Under the pieces are notes generated by a model. The model ran no database searches and had not been told where the DNA came from. It worked only from the letters and a program-made list of their open reading frames with translations. A stretch of DNA of 64,000 nt from Zopfochytrium polystomum. Its lineage: Eukaryota; Chytridiomycota; Chytridiomycetes; Chytridiales; Chytridiaceae. Location: positions 186,001 through 250,000 of the forward strand of contig JAIVFJ010000033.1 in the NCBI GenBank assembly GCA_025765615.1. The letters run 5' to 3'. The position numbers and the translations under genes are program-made. Shown here in pieces: positions 42,892 to 61,632 of the stretch. The stretch's first letter is position 1. Each line of letters begins with the position of its first letter.

Positions 42892-44232
42892 TCACTGCGA
42901 ATGCTTTGCAGACAGAGCAAAGGACTCTATTTTCGCCTGCAGAAGCGTTCTCAATGTGCGATGCGTCGGCATATCCAGTCCTATTCTCTGGGCACACTCG
43001 ATTAGATACCCCGAGATGAAATCGGCTTCGGTCTGAGATGCCCCACGCGAAACTGCCACCTCCATGCTGTTTCGATTAAGCTGAGTGCGTTTGGCAACAT
43101 CCAAGACTAAATCAGCAAGCGAATCAACGGTCAAATGTGCGTCGCTTAGTTGGTCTGTAAGAACAGGTATCAGTTCCGCGCATAGACTTCGAACCAGCAG
43201 TGCAGACGAAGGTGAATCAGCAACAACGCCATTTCGACAAGACAAGATAGCTGTAAGGGGGTTCAGGCAAGCGTTGACAGCGAGCTTACTCGCCGTTTGA
43301 AACAATCTGGATAAGACCACGAACAGTTGCACAATCTAATGATAGTGGTACCTTCGTGAAAAGAACACTCTTCATGCTGCTCCAAGGCAGACTTGTGACG
43401 ATGCCAAGAGCGCTAGAGAAGGATGGCTGACGGAACAGATCCAGAACTGCTTCACGGCGATCGTTTCGTTCTAGTGGTCCATTAAATCCTTGGAATTCCA
43501 ACCTTTTGGAGAAGGAGGGCGAGGGCAACGGTCCGAAATGAGCACTGCCGTTGCCCGCATGATAAATTTCAAATTTCGCTTTAACCGATCGAGTAACACC
43601 ATGCGTTGTGGATCCGAGGATGATGCGGTCTGCAGAGATTGGTGGGAGTCGGCAAAACTGCATCTGCTTTTCGCTTGAGTTTGTACAAACTGGAGCTTGC
43701 CCTCCGCCCGAACGAACAGTCAGTTGTTCCGCCACACGAAGAACGCCATTTTGAAGCAAGACAAGTATCGAATCTCCGTCGATCCGGCCAGATTCACAGG
43801 CGAAGAGATCGGAAAGGGCGGAGGCCGTTTCGTGGGCCTGCGTGCAAACCAGTAGTGTTGATATCGGACCGTTTGGGCTCGTTTGGCGACCAATGTACTC
43901 AACGCGGTGAGTAGAAACCGATGGAGACGACGAACAAGATGAGGCGGCTGGGAAGACGGTAACCGAAACGTTCTCCTGTGCGAGGAAACCTCGAACGCAC
44001 GCGTCGCCATGGGAATGGGGATTCCGAAGAAGAAGCACGGTTTCGACATTGTTGGCGGCTGCGAAGCCCCGCTTCAAGTGGTGCGCAAACAAGAGACCGA
44101 TCGCTCCAGCTCCCCTGTTTCGGAAATAACGGTAGCGGGTGGAGACGAGAAGAAGGTTGGATGGAGACCAGCAGACAGAGACAGAGACGGAGGGAACGAA
44201 CTAACGCACAAAACGTGAACGGTCGTGGTCAT
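42892..44232 (-). CDS. 2-dehydropantoate (ketopantoate) 2-reductase family protein
   Basis: Exons 44232-44210, 44114-43352, 43284-42892; 392 aa, phases 2 and 0. The first exon holds only MTTTVHVL, and splicing creates the Rossmann motif GAGAIG (residues 9-14), strong support for the model. Typical NADP-binding continuation LLFAHHL follows. The C-terminal helical domain has KSVLFTKLAVNACLNPLTAIL with the catalytic Lys and the N-x3-NPLTA signature of ApbA/PanE proteins, and AQTEADFISGYLIECAQ near the end. The enzyme would reduce ketopantoate to pantoate for coenzyme A synthesis. Length exceeds bacterial PanE (about 300) because of loops at 50-75 and 120-175, as in fungal homologues. Some fungal paralogues act on other substrates, so the substrate is not certain. 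Confidence 0.85.
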
Positions 44233-44510
44233 GTTCCTTTTCCCCTTTTGCGAACATCACGTGCCATCTCTGATTGATTCCAAAGGGATATGCTTGGTCA
44301 AGCTGGAGCGAGACAGAGAGAAGGTATCAGTCAGATAAGGCAGCAGCAGCAGACAGACAGACAGACAGACGGACAGACAGACAGACAAGCGAACCAACAA
44401 ACACACAGAAAGTGAGAGGAAGTCCAGTCGGTTTGCACCTGCCGCTACCGCCGCCGCACTGCACTGGGCCAGCCAATCCGGCTAACTCACACACTCGCAC
44501 ACATTCATAC
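44233..44510 (+). promoter_or_regulatory. Divergent promoter / 5' UTR with CAGA repeat
   Basis: Separates the reductase (-) from the FHA-RING gene (+). 44339-44392 is a CAG then (CAGA)n microsatellite. The FHA-RING frame is open through here without an ATG. Confidence 0.5.
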
Positions 44511-46948
44511 ATGTCTTCGCCGTTCTCTTTCTTCGGCACCGGCATCGGGCTGGGCCTGGGCGACTTTCACCTTGGCGGTAATGGCACGAACGCCAACTCA
44601 TCCTCGAACAGCAGTGCGGCATTGCAGCAGCAGCATCAACAACAACAACAACAACATCCACAGGTTTCTGCCACACCGGGCAACAACCCAGCTGGCACAA
44701 CTTCACCCTTTCGAATGAACTCATCGTCTGGCGTCCCCGCTACAGTCCCCTCCAATGCTAGCAACCCATCGGGATCATCCGGCACTTACTATCGAATCCA
44801 GCTCTTTCCCCATAGAGAGCGCATTGGTATTCCCGGTCAAATGCCCATCATTTCGTCTGGATTCAACTTCGCTCCCATTGAGAAGGACGTCAAAGTCGGT
44901 TCAACCATTCGAATTGGTAGGAAGGTGGACCGCAGGGCAAACCCCACCACATCCGCTGCCCCTGTCCCGCCTTTACCCCCGAACGCCCCAGCCTCGCCTG
45001 CAGCTCTCAGTGGATCCCAGCACCCAGTGGCGGCAGGCTCGGACTCCGAAGCGGCCGATGTTTCTGCTAATGGCTTCAGCAGCACGGAAGAGGTATCTTC
45101 TGGCGCTGATCTCTCCTCATCCGCACCGGCAGCATCGGCCTCCGCTTCGGTTCTGGAGCATTTCCGCCGTCGCAACTCAGCAAATGCTCCACCTAACGCC
45201 GCCGGCCACGATCTTGGAAATGCTTCCACTGCTGATGCGGGAGCCTCGTCCGATGTGATTCCCGCTTCAGACTTCATCGCTTTTCGGAGTAAAGTGGTCA
45301 GCCGCACCCACGCTGAGATGTGGGTGACACCCGCTGGTCAACTACTCTTCCGGGACGTGGGCAGCTCATCGGGCACTTTCTTGAACCGTGTGCGTCTTTC
45401 TCAATCAGGACGGGAAAGTCGTCCGTTTACCGTCAAAAGCGGCGATGTAATCCAGCTGGGTGTTGACTATCAGGGTCGGCAGGAAGGCGAGTTTCCGTTT
45501 TGCATTGATACATGTCTTAACAGAGCACAATGTTCAATTTGATGATGTAGAGGTCTATAAATGCGTGATGATGAAGGTGTTCATTAGCGTCAAAGCTCGG
45601 GAGAAGCCGAAGGTCAATCCTCTACGGTGAGGACGCTCGTTTGTTTTTAATTGTCTGATGGGACTTAATAAACCTTTCTAGGTTACGAACGGCACTGCGG
45701 GCATTGCTGGCTGCAATGAACCCAAATGCTCAAGACCCAACCGATGCCACAAGCACCGATTGCTGCATCTGCCTCAGCTCGATGGCCCCTCAGCAGTCTC
45801 TTTTCTTGGCACCATGCTCACACTGCTTCCATTACCGATGCGTAATGCCTTTGCTTGACTCCACAGTGATGTTCCAATGTCCCTTGTGTCGACAGGTTGC
45901 AAACCTAGTTCCGCTTCCATCGGAAGAAGAGGAGGCTGTTGAGGATGAATTTTGCGCCGCAATTGCTATTCCCTCGGACGATGACCGCAGTTCTCCGCCA
46001 GTGAGCAATGACGTTGCAGTGTCAGATTCATCTTCCTCGAGCAATGCTCAACCAATGGGATCGCAACCGGCATCACAGGGCGTTGCCGTCAATCCAGCCA
46101 ACACGCAACACTCAGACTCAGACCAGATGGAAGGAACAGAAAGGGCAAATGCGAGACCACGAACTCTTTTCTTAAGCGAAAGTCTTCAGACCGACACCGG
46201 AATGCATTCGCCAACTTCTGACAACGGCTCCGCAGACTCGGGGGCTGCTTTGGACCATCAGCTTCTCCGCGAGCCAATCGTCGCGCTGAATGCGTCCTCC
46301 ACGTTAACTACTGCTTTAAGATCGTCGGCCCCACCCAGTCCGAATCCTCCGTCAGAGGTTTTGGACTTAATCAAAAGTGCCTCCTCCCTTATCAATGGAG
46401 TCGCTCAAGGCGGGCTCCTCTCTAACTTAATGACGGACCAGCAAAAAGCGGATCTGAGCGACATCCTTCGCCGGATGGAGCAATTTCAACTTGTTGCATC
46501 AGGAGGCAACTCGGCAGTTACTGGAAGCAATGGTTCATCAGCGAGCGCAACAGCGGACGACGATAATGGTCCCATTTCCTCCGACGACCGTCATTTTCAG
46601 TCTGAACCGCTCGGTCGGGATGCCTTGTCACTTTCTGACGATGAACTAGGACGGAAACGAACGGATTCCCAACGCGCGGAACAGAGATCTCGAGCGACTT
46701 CAGGCCCGGGCACACGAATGTCATGGTCACCCTCAGGCTCCTCAGCTGATGCAGCCGCTTCCGCTGCGGCTGGCCTCGAAAGTGATAGTGGAGGTGGCGC
46801 CTCGTCTGCCACCGATGCCTCTGCATCCACTTCTTCAGCCTCGTCACCTACCTCTGGCGGGGCACCTCGGGAGAAGAAGGGAAAAGGGAAAGGATTAACC
46901 TCCGCGTTTGCTGCCTTGACTGGATCCGGTCGAGTCGTTAAGACGTAG
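44511..46948 (+). CDS. FHA-RING E3 ubiquitin ligase (Dma/CHFR type)
   Basis: Exons 44511-45486, 45524-45626, 45682-46948; 781 aa. An FHA phosphopeptide-binding domain starts at GSTIRIGRK (about 130) and resumes after a ~115-residue Ser/Pro/Ala insert with SKVVSRTHAEMW (261 on), RDVGSSSGTFLN and GDVIQLGVDY; the GR, S-x-x-H and GTFLN residues that contact phosphothreonine are kept. A RING-H2 finger begins at C387 (CCICLSS ... CSHCFHYRC ... CPLC). FHA followed by RING is the layout of yeast Dma1/2 and vertebrate CHFR/RNF8, ligases of mitotic checkpoints. Residues 430-781 are low-complexity. The first intron (45487-45523, 37 nt) has a GC donor, AAG|GCGAGT; without it the FHA strand cannot join the next exon. 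ATG 44511 is the first in frame. Confidence 0.83.
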
Positions 46949-47344
46949 ACGACGTGACGAACTCGCGAATGAAAATGAGCGAGACAGGCCCCCGCTGCTG
47001 ACGCTTTTTTTTTCTTTTCATTTGGTGAAAGTTGATCCTCGAGAGAGTCTGTGCAAGGCTCCCAATCTCTTTTTCTTACCATCTTATCTCATTGAGCCGT
47101 TGCTATTAAATTGTTTGTTTTCCTTTCGCTTTCTGTTCCTCCCCTTTCCTCTTGACTTCGATCGTCTTTTGTTTTTTGGTAAGCGGCAGCCACGAAGTGG
47201 AGTCCGTGATCTCCGAGCAAGCGAACGTGATACGTGGATTGCTACCGGGGTGTCGGCCTCATTTATTCTTTTTTTGTTCGTGGCAAGAGGAAAAGGGTCC
47301 CGTCAACATTCGCGTCATGAAGTCTTGCCGGAGTCTTGAGTTTA
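46949..47344. other. Convergent intergenic region
   Basis: 396 bp between the 3' ends of the FHA-RING gene (+) and GCN2 (-). No gene seen; it must hold both terminators. Confidence 0.5.
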
Positions 47345-53244
<5,900 letters not shown>

Positions 53245-53398
53245 CGCGCACGATGCGTGCAGTGAGAGATGGCGCCGTGTATTGGGATGTAATATGGGGT
53301 GGTGGCGCGAGGCGGCGGCCAGATGGCGGTGATTTTGGATGTGGCCGTGCCGCTGGTGCGCGGGGAACAGAACTTGGCGAAACAAAGGAGACAAAAGT

Positions 53399-53430
<32 letters not shown>

Positions 53431-53753
53431 CGAGAGAGAGAGAGAGATAGAGAGAGAGAGAGGGACACTCCGTCTCCGCGACACCACACGCGCACTGGCA
53501 GACCGACTTCCTGTCGCCCGCGCACACGCTGATTGAAGCCAAGTGGCGGCGGGCGGCCAAGACGTGCGATCGACCTTCCGCCTCCTTCTTTACTCTAGGA
53601 GCAGCTTTTTCCGTTATTATATTATTATGTTTGTTCAACCTTTGGTGCAGCTCCTTTCGCTCCACGCCACATTCCCGAGGATGGCGACGGGGAAGAAGTG
53701 GGGGAAGCACAAGAGCTGCAGCGAGAATACCCTCGGCGGTTTGGGAGCGTCTC
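53245..53753. promoter_or_regulatory. GCN2 upstream region with GA repeat
   Basis: GCN2 promoter side and 3' side of the C2H2 gene. It contains a (GA)n tract at about 53398-53463. No gene recognised. Confidence 0.45.
53398..53463. repeat. GA simple repeat
   Basis: About 65 bp of GAGAGA with few interruptions, some 150 bp upstream of the GCN2 start codon. Confidence 0.85.
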
Positions 53754-54910
53754 CTACTCAGCGGTGGTGAAGAACAGGGGCAGATTCATTGAGCAAAAAC
53801 ATTTGGGTGAAAATAAATAATGCTTCGTCAAACAGAGGGATAATTTTACCTGCCGGGTATAAGGTTGACCGCAGGAGGCGCAGATGCTACAACGGCCACC
53901 GCTAGAAAGAGCGTTAGGATGGGCCCCTTTGGTGTGCCGAGTGAGGTCTTGGATAAAGCATATTGCAAATCAGTCTCCAAACTGCAAATACCAATTACAG
54001 AGTGGACTCACCTTTTTTATGGTAAAAGGATTTTGAGCATGAAGGGCATGCGAAGGAGGGGACTCTGTGCTCATTGTGTGTGGATTCGTGTATCTTTTGG
54101 TTCCACCTTCGGCTGAAAACAGCATTGCATTGCGAACATGCGAATCCTTGCCTCGGTGTACCACGAGGGCGATCCATGCAGCCGTCCATTGAGACTCTTG
54201 CGCGGCGACCGCGAAGGTCCATGGCAAGATAAGGTATGGACACCTTGTCTTCGTGTTTCAAAAATGTAAGCGGTGGAACTGGTGGCAGAGGTGAAATAGG
54301 GGGTACGGCGAAAGTAGTAGGACTGGCTTCCATGCCCTGGTCGCCAGATGGATTCCGTTCAAAGAGAAGTGGGGGCTGGTTTTGAGGTTCAGAAGCGTAA
54401 GCTGAACGAGCCACAGCGCCGAGTTGCGCGAGGACAGCAGCGGCTTTCTCCTCCTCGGTCTGATGCTCTGCCGCTCGCTTGGAAACTCTTAAGTTTGCTG
54501 TGACCAAATTACCAACGTCTACCAACCGGTATAGAGCTATCTGACAATTCGAGCCGATCTTCGAAACCAGCCGTATTGCTTCCCCTCCAAACATTAGCCT
54601 GTTGGGAGGTTCTTGTTCGATCCGGCCCCGCATTATCAGCTGCGGCCACTGCAATATCGGACACGTTGGCCACTGATAGCGATTCGGTTTTCGGTTGAAA
54701 GGATTCCTGCTGCTCCTGCCTATTTTGATTCTCCTGAACGCCGACTTTGCCTGCAGCAGAAAGCGATGGCATGTGGTCGAATATGGCAAGGAGATAGCCA
54801 TATCTGTCAATTTTTCGGACAGGAACCTCTTCAAAGCCGAAGCCAGCAGTTCGAGAAGTATTATTTTGATCCGCTTCTCCGCCCATGATCGGATAATCGA
54901 AATTCTTCAT
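53754..54910 (-). CDS. C2H2 zinc-finger protein
   Basis: Exons 54910-54527, 54477-54012, 53947-53754; 347 aa, phases 0 and 1. The N-terminal 240 residues are low-complexity with a Pro-rich part (PPISPLPPVPPL). Two fingers follow: C242-x2-C-x12-H-x3-H (CSQCNAVFSRRWNQKIH) and C272-x2-C-x12-H-x4-H, the second assembled across an intron (FYHKK|DLTRHTKGAH). A possible third, incomplete finger starts with CSICASCGQPYTRQ; reading on gives a stop at 53754, but a donor GTAAAA at 53849 could lead to another exon, so the C-terminus is uncertain. The first intron was chosen to restore frame (donor GTTGGT, 49 nt). Probably a nuclear DNA-binding regulator; the target is unknown. Confidence 0.7.
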
Positions 54911-55546
54911 TTTATGGAACCGCCGAAGCGGATCTCATAAGCATCAGTACCACGTCTGGATAAGAAGGTAGAGCTCACAAACCCAATGTGCTTACTATCT
55001 CAGCAGATAAGTCGACGACTGAGGCTCGAAGTTGTAGACTGAACGATCTAGCAAAGCTGCATCTATCACGTTTCTCTATCTCTATTAAATGCGAACGAGG
55101 TCGTTTACGTCAATGAGGGGTCGTGAAACTGAGGGAAAAGAGAGCGCGCGGTGGTGGTGGGCTGGGATCAAGTGCCTGAGGAGGTTGGCAAGTTTCTCGA
55201 CAATTTTTTCTGTGCATGGATTTGGTTTGAATGTGGTCGGCATTCGTCAAAATTCTACGCAGTGGAGAGTTTCCTGCTAGCACTGTCTACTTCACCACGG
55301 TGACTGCTTTTCAACTTGACTTAAACCTTGGCGTGCAGTGTCGTAGAGCAATGACATAATTAAAAAAGGCCTTCCGTTTCCTAACGGTGAACCAAGTGAT
55401 AAGCCTCGCTTGCTTTCAAATCTTTGCTTAGCTACTCTACACTGTAGTGGATAAGGTGACTGACTGGGGGAAATCGGCTGTCACCATTTTGCTTTTTCAT
55501 TGTTCCACGTTTCTTTTTCGTCTGATCTGCACTTTTAGTCTGCTCC
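54911..55546. promoter_or_regulatory. Divergent intergenic region
   Basis: 636 bp between the C2H2 gene (-) and the cyclase gene (+). No ORF with family signal; it should contain both promoters. Confidence 0.45.
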
Positions 55547-58500
55547 ATGATACGTCAAGTATCACACGGCCCTCGCGGCGGCCACGCACTATTAGCGGGG
55601 CTGAAACGACCCGCAACTTCTCCAGCGACGTTCAACTCAGCAGTAGACTTGGAGACGCTGACCCGAATACCCGAGTTCACACCAACCCCACAATCCGATT
55701 GCGCGCAAATCGTACCAAACTTTGTTTCAAAACATGTGAGGCAGCACTGCGTCGCGATCGCACGGAATCGCATGAAGGTTCGTCTCCAAAAGTTGCGTCC
55801 CGATCTTGGCGTGAACCCTCTTTTGCGACGCGTTCGATTCCCGGAACACGCCACCAATACTTTTTCTGCGCGTTCACAACGCGTGTCTTCGTCCCCACAG
55901 AAAGCTCGACCTCCACGGGAGCCTTCAGCAGTTCCATCTTTCGCAGCTGTCATGATGGCAGACGTATCAGGTTACTCGACTCTCACATCTATTCTGGCCG
56001 AGCGGGGATCGACTGGAGTAGATCTGCTAGGAAAAACAATGAAGGGCTATTTAGACAGAGTAAGTTTGCTGAACTCCGCGTCAAGTTTGAGCGAGCACAC
56101 TGAATACCTTCGCAGATTATCGCTACGATTCTCACGCACGATGGAGACATTGTTAAGTTCGCTGGTAAACCGGAATTCTTAGCTCATGATTCGGTCATTC
56201 ACCCAACGCCTTTCGCAGGCGATGCCGTGATTGTGTATTGGAAACTTCAAAGTCACGAGGCGGAAACAGAGATTAATCGGGGGGAACTGGTCCTGAAAGC
56301 GGCTTTCTGTTGCATGGACCTTTTGAACTCACTTGGAACCTACGATATCAACGTTCCGAATTGTTCAACGAAGGTTCTTAGATTGCACTTAGGGATCGGA
56401 GCAGGGCAGATATACGATGTGCACGTTGGTGGATCTCCGGGACGATGGGAACACTTCATAGCAGGTGACGCACTGCGACAATTATCCCAAGTGCTCGACC
56501 TCGCAAAAGCAGGTGCGTCCTGGATATCGGCGACTTTCCTGCGCATTGCTTACTTCGGAAACTAGGGGAGCTAGCGATGTCCCACGCTGCACTCAAATGG
56601 TTCAGTTCAGTTGTAGATATTGAGACGATCAGGGTTGCCGGATACGACAAGAGATGCGTGCTGATTCATGGTGAGGGCAGATAGTTTCACATTGAAAAGT
56701 TTTGAAAGAAACTCGAAGGGCTGGAGAAAGCAAGGCGGAAGATCCCAAGGTCGAACCAGGCGCCTTCCTCTGGACCAGCTGAACTGGAACTGTCGCTATT
56801 CTCCGATATATTGCATTCTTACATAAACGAGTCTGCTCTATTCAAACTCCAAGCGGACATCAATCAATCCAATCTCTTCAGGCTTCCGTCAGATCTCCCA
56901 AATCTTCTCAAACTACAAGAAATCCGACAAATAACGACAGTATTCATCAAGCTCGATACCATTATTTCGAAGTGGGAGTCTGGGGATGCGCTGAAAATTG
57001 CACAGAGCACCATGCAGTGCGTTCAAGAAGCGCTTATTAAGTATGAAGGCTCTCTGCGGCAGTTTCATGTTGACGATAAGGGAGCCGTCATGCTTGCGTT
57101 TTTTGGATTACCACCCCTTGCTCACCTAAATGACGCAAGTCATGGAATTAAAGCAGTTTTGGAGATTCGACACAGGTTGATGGATCTTCTAGATGAGTTT
57201 TCCATTGGAGTAACTACAGGAGTCGTCTCCATTGGTGGCGTGGGCATCAATGATAGAACTGAATACGCTGTGGTACGTTACAACTCTGTTCTCTCCCGCA
57301 CCGTTAAACTTTACTTCAAATTAGATGGGAGACTCAATCAATATGGCCGCGAGATTGATGTGTCACCCAGAAGCAAGAAACGCGATGCTCTGCGATGAAA
57401 AGACGTACATACTTTGTAAAAACGAGTTCGAATTCGAAAAACTGGGTGAAACTAAAGTCAAGGGCAAAGCAAATCCTATAAGGATTTTTCGACCGCTTTC
57501 CGCGCGCCTGGAGGCAATACACGATGAGGCCGCAAGAGCGCAAATTTCGAAGGAAATAATTGGACGGGCTCGAGAGAAGGATCTGATTTTCTCTGTGCTT
57601 CATTCGTTCGACAAGGAAGAAGTCGGAGTCGCTGTACTGGAGGCCGATGGTGGGCAGGGCCTCTCCACTTTGTTTGGATTCACCAAAGAAGAGGCCCTTG
57701 GGGGCGGGTGTTTGACTTGGTACGTACTCGCTGTTATCTTTCAACTGCCTTACGAGTGACTCTTGATTTGGAAAAGCTGCACTTACGGCACGGAAATGGA
57801 AAAGTCGACGAGCTTTTATCCGTTTCGGTCAATTACGTCTGATCTTTTGCGTGCCATCGAAGATGCTCCTACCGATGACCTGAGTCCACCCTCGGCGCCC
57901 CACTTCACCCTTCCCGATGTATTCACTCACCAAGAGAAATCAGAAACAAATTCAAGGCCAACGTCAATTCCGGCACGAGCGCCCGTTCGCTCAATGGAGA
58001 GGCTCGCAATGGCCTCCTCTAAACATGGTTTCCAACGAACGAACTCACGCGGCGAGGCCTCCTTTCGCGCGAGAATCAAAGCTGGAGCGCGAGTCGACGA
58101 CACGAACTCATCCCTGTCGAAAATAGAAAGCGGTTCCTCCAGTTTCGTTGCGCAAAGATCCAACGGTGATGTGGCCGATCCAGAACCAACTGGTCCTTCA
58201 GGCCGTGAGGAGACCCAGTTTGAAGTACGGGTTAAAAAAGCGCTCACGAAGATTCGTGAGCCTGCTTATTTATCCAACCTCTTCGACATTATCTTCCCAT
58301 TCGACCCGCGAAAGGGCGCAAGCTTCGTGTCTACGAATGCCTCTTTGCGGGCTGCCCAAGCGCAGATTCGAATAAAAGAACTCACTGAGCTCCTCAAGCG
58401 GATGCTGACAACAGTGGCAAGGGCTCGCAAGACGGTTCTTATCCTTCATGAGGCTCAATGGATGGATTTGCAGTCATGGGAGCTTTTATGGGACATAGCT

Positions 58501-61050
58501 AGTTCTTGCCCTCAGGTTGCTATTTTCATTTTCTCCCGCCCGGATCGGTCTTACGAGAGTGTGGACTGTGCCAACGCAGTCAAAAAGATCAAACGTCTGA
58601 CTCGGGCTTTCTCTATTACGATTGAAGGATTCAGTGTGGAGGAGACCAAGCAAATGATTCTCCATTCCTGGCCAGACCAGCGAATCAAATCATTTATGGA
58701 CAAAATTGTTCACAATGTCTACAAGCGGTCGAACGGGAATCCTCTGTATGTCCGTTCATTGGTTTTGGCATTGAAGGAGACTGGCCAATGGCGAATAGAC
58801 GATCAGGGCTGTCTCTGCACTTTGACGAACGAATTTAACTTCGACAAAGTCGTCATAGGGGGAGACTTGCAGAATATTGTGGTCGCGCAATTCGATCGCC
58901 TCAACAGGAATTTCCAGCTGCTTCTGAAAATTGCCTGCGCAATCGGTCAAAGATTTCTCATCAGTGACGTTTTCCAGTTCTTGTCGGAGATGCCTGGAAT
59001 TCTCGAACAGTTCAAGTATCCAAATTTTGATGAGGTCTGCCGGGTGATGATGGAGGTAGATAAGTACGGGTACCTGCACAGGGTCATTGCCGAACCAGAG
59101 CGGATGTGCTTCGAGTTCAAATCCGCTGTTGTTCGGCGGTGTATATATTCCATGATGATGGATTCGCAACGGCAACAGCTTCACCTCAGTATTGCGCAAT
59201 ATTACGAAGAACAATACGAAAGGACGAAGTCACCGGCCTTATTGACGCTCATTTACGAGCATTACAACGAAACAGATGACGCGTACGCAGCCAAGAAAGT
59301 TAAAAGCTTGGAAAAAGTAGCACACTTTTACTACGCTAAACACATGCCAAATGAAGCCGTTAAGCATTACGAGAGCCTCTTTGGCTGGGTCAATTCCAAC
59401 ACGTTGAGTTCTGACTTTTTTCCTGTTTCGAATCGAGCCACGTGGCACCGCGAGCTTGGCGAATCGTATTTTCGGCGGCGGGATTTGGAGAAGGCCAAGG
59501 AGCACCTCAATCTAAGTCTCAATCTACTTGAGTGCCGACTGCCGAGCAACAAGATTCAACTGTTCCTTCAGACGAAGAAGGAAATTACAATGCGGGCGCG
59601 GTACAGCATCCCCAGTAGCGTCGACTCCCTCTTTACCCTACCATTCGCTGAAACGGCTTGGAACAAGCTGAACAACAGTGAAGGCTCTTTTCAGCAACCT
59701 CGTGATTTCTCCTGCTCTTCGTTTCCGACAAGGGCGGCCGACTCATTGGCGCTCTTTCAGATATTAGACAACATTGCGGCTGCGCCGGAGCCAACCCAGC
59801 CAGGATTTGAGCCTTACGTGCCTCCCGGACAGACTGGCGTTTTGTCTGAGGAAGACGAGTTTTCCAAGATACCTCCTGACTCGCCTTTGATACGGCTCTA
59901 CCACATTAAGCAAGCCTTGATGACACTGTCACAGGTGTATTTACTTACCGGTCAGACGCAGGAATGCAAGTTTACTATATTCAAAGGAATCAACATTGCG
60001 GAACGGTTTCCGCGTTCAACTGTTTACGCGAAATTTCTAGCTCTTGCTGGGCATGTGTTCTGGAGCATGGAAAGGCGAAGAGGCCTTTGTTTGCGCCACC
60101 TTGATGCCGCCGACAGGATGGATAACCGCACCGATCTGATTTCCTCTGTCACGATCCTTTTGTTCACGGGCGAAACTCTCTTTCTAATGGGCCTATGGGA
60201 CGAAGCCATCGTTCGGTACAACACTGTTTTACGCCTCAACACAGTCGTCGGCGATGTCCTTCAAAAGGAAGAGAGTCTTAAAATGCAATCAGTCATTACT
60301 TTTTATATGGGACCACATTCCCAATCTGCCTCTTCCAGCCGAGAGCTCTATGCCCAATCCGTTCAAGAAGACCGATTTCTCGGTCGATTTTGGGGTTGTT
60401 TCATGATCTTGTCAAACCTCCTCGCCTCCCATAGTAGCCTTGAGGAAACTCGGGATATGCGGGGAACTTTCTTGACTCTATGGCAAAGTTGCCCTGTAGA
60501 CCTCAAAACAAGCGCACCACTGCAGCTAGCCCGACTTGGTCTCGTAGCATACAGCGATCACTTTCTGGGGTACGGGTTCACATCTTCGGAAGTGTGGAGG
60601 GAAATTGACGGTTTTGTACGTCAACTGACCTCGCACGACTGGCCAGCTGTGCTGGGGCTCCACCATATTGGCCTATTAGTCAATGCAGTACATCTAGAAA
60701 GCGCTACTCCGCTGGACAAGGGTGTGCGTCGAGCACTCGAGCTGGTTGTCCGGTCTGCTATCCGGTCACTGACCAGGATGAATACATCGGCAATTTCGCG
60801 GCCAGTGCTGGCGCTGTTCCGCGGTCTGCAGGTGCTCCTGCAAGGGAAGCGGGTGCTAGCAGTGCGACGGTGGAAAGTGGGATTGGTGGGAACGGAAGTA
60901 TCGGAGATTACGTATCTCCAAGCGTTGCTGCACGAGCAGATTGCCAAATGCTTGGACGACCCGACCGAATCCGACCGGCATATGCAGCTTGCGCAATCCA
61001 AGTACCGAAAGGTTGGCGCCTTGACGGATTACGAGCGAAATGCAAAGTAG
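55547..61050 (+). CDS. Soluble-adenylyl-cyclase-like protein (class III, sAC type)
   Basis: Exons 55547-56059, 56116-56164, 56219-56512, 56566-56670, 56719-57272, 57325-57719, 57777-61050; 1727 aa. The first cyclase domain has both metal-binding Asp, in MADVSGYSTLT (D139) and VKFAGDAVIVYW (D189). The second has the adenine-side Lys in HVDDKGAVM and the Asn/Arg pair in MGDSINMAARLM (506-517), created by splicing. The order C1-C2-NTPase-like-helical repeats matches mammalian ADCY10. The NTPase part is degenerate: ADGGQGLST (about 612) lacks the P-loop Lys, and LILHEAQWMD has His where the Walker B Asp stands. Residues 900-1727 are helical, TPR-like. sAC enzymes make cAMP and respond to bicarbonate and calcium; no membrane segment is seen. 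Adenine specificity is inferred from the Lys. Residues 1-130 are basic and low-complexity. Confidence 0.85.
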
Positions 61051-61148
61051 TAATTTTAAAATGAAAATATGTTGTGTTAGCCCGCATTTATTTACCAAAT
61101 AGGCCCAAACAAAGAAAGCATAACAGTTCACGTGACTTGCATTCCACG
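61051..61148. terminator. Convergent 3' region with AATAAA on minus strand
   Basis: Between the cyclase stop and the next minus-strand ORF. The minus strand has AATAAA near 61088-61093 (plus TTTATT), which would suit a transcript ending from the right. Confidence 0.4.
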
Positions 61149-61632
61149 TCACGACCGAAGGAAAAAAAGGAATATGAACCGATTGCCCCGCGCCTGCAAG
61201 GCGGCTTCGCGGCTGTCTTGTTTCTCACAGGCAACCGCTGTCAGTAACGCATCGAGCTCGCGATTATCGATAGTATCCAGCCCGTCGAACAGCGCTGCGC
61301 TCCTCTCCACATCGTCGCTTTCCTCCAGTTCCTCCTCGTCGTTCCAGAACTCCCTCAGCCCGCCCACACGATCGACCGCATGCGCTTTCGCTTCGTCAAC
61401 CAACCTGATCTCACTGTCCTCCTCTTCCTGCATCCTCTCTCTACGGGCCGTTGTTCTGCCTCTCGCTCGCTCCTCGGATCAGCCAACAGACGGGCAACGC
61501 GCCAACCCGCATTCGTCGCCGTCGGCGTCCTCCGGCGCGTCTTTCTCCAATCAGCCTGCCCCTCCGGCCGACTCGGCTCGCGTTTTTTCGGTGGAACGGA
61601 CAATGCGGGATGATCAGGTTCGGTCCCGCCAT
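61149..61632 (-). CDS. Small charged protein, uncertain
   Basis: An open frame 61433-61149 encodes about 94 residues, acidic (EEEDSEIRLVDEAKAHAVDR, NDEEELEESDDVE) and then helical (LDALLTAVACEKQDSREAAL). A possible first exon begins at ATG 61632 (MAGPNLIIPHCPFHRKNASR), with donor GTCGGC and acceptor CCGAG|GAG in phase 0. I do not recognise the family. A Ser-rich frame on the opposite strand (from ATG 61173 to 61809) is the alternative; the AATAAA downstream on the minus strand favours the minus model. Confidence 0.3.
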
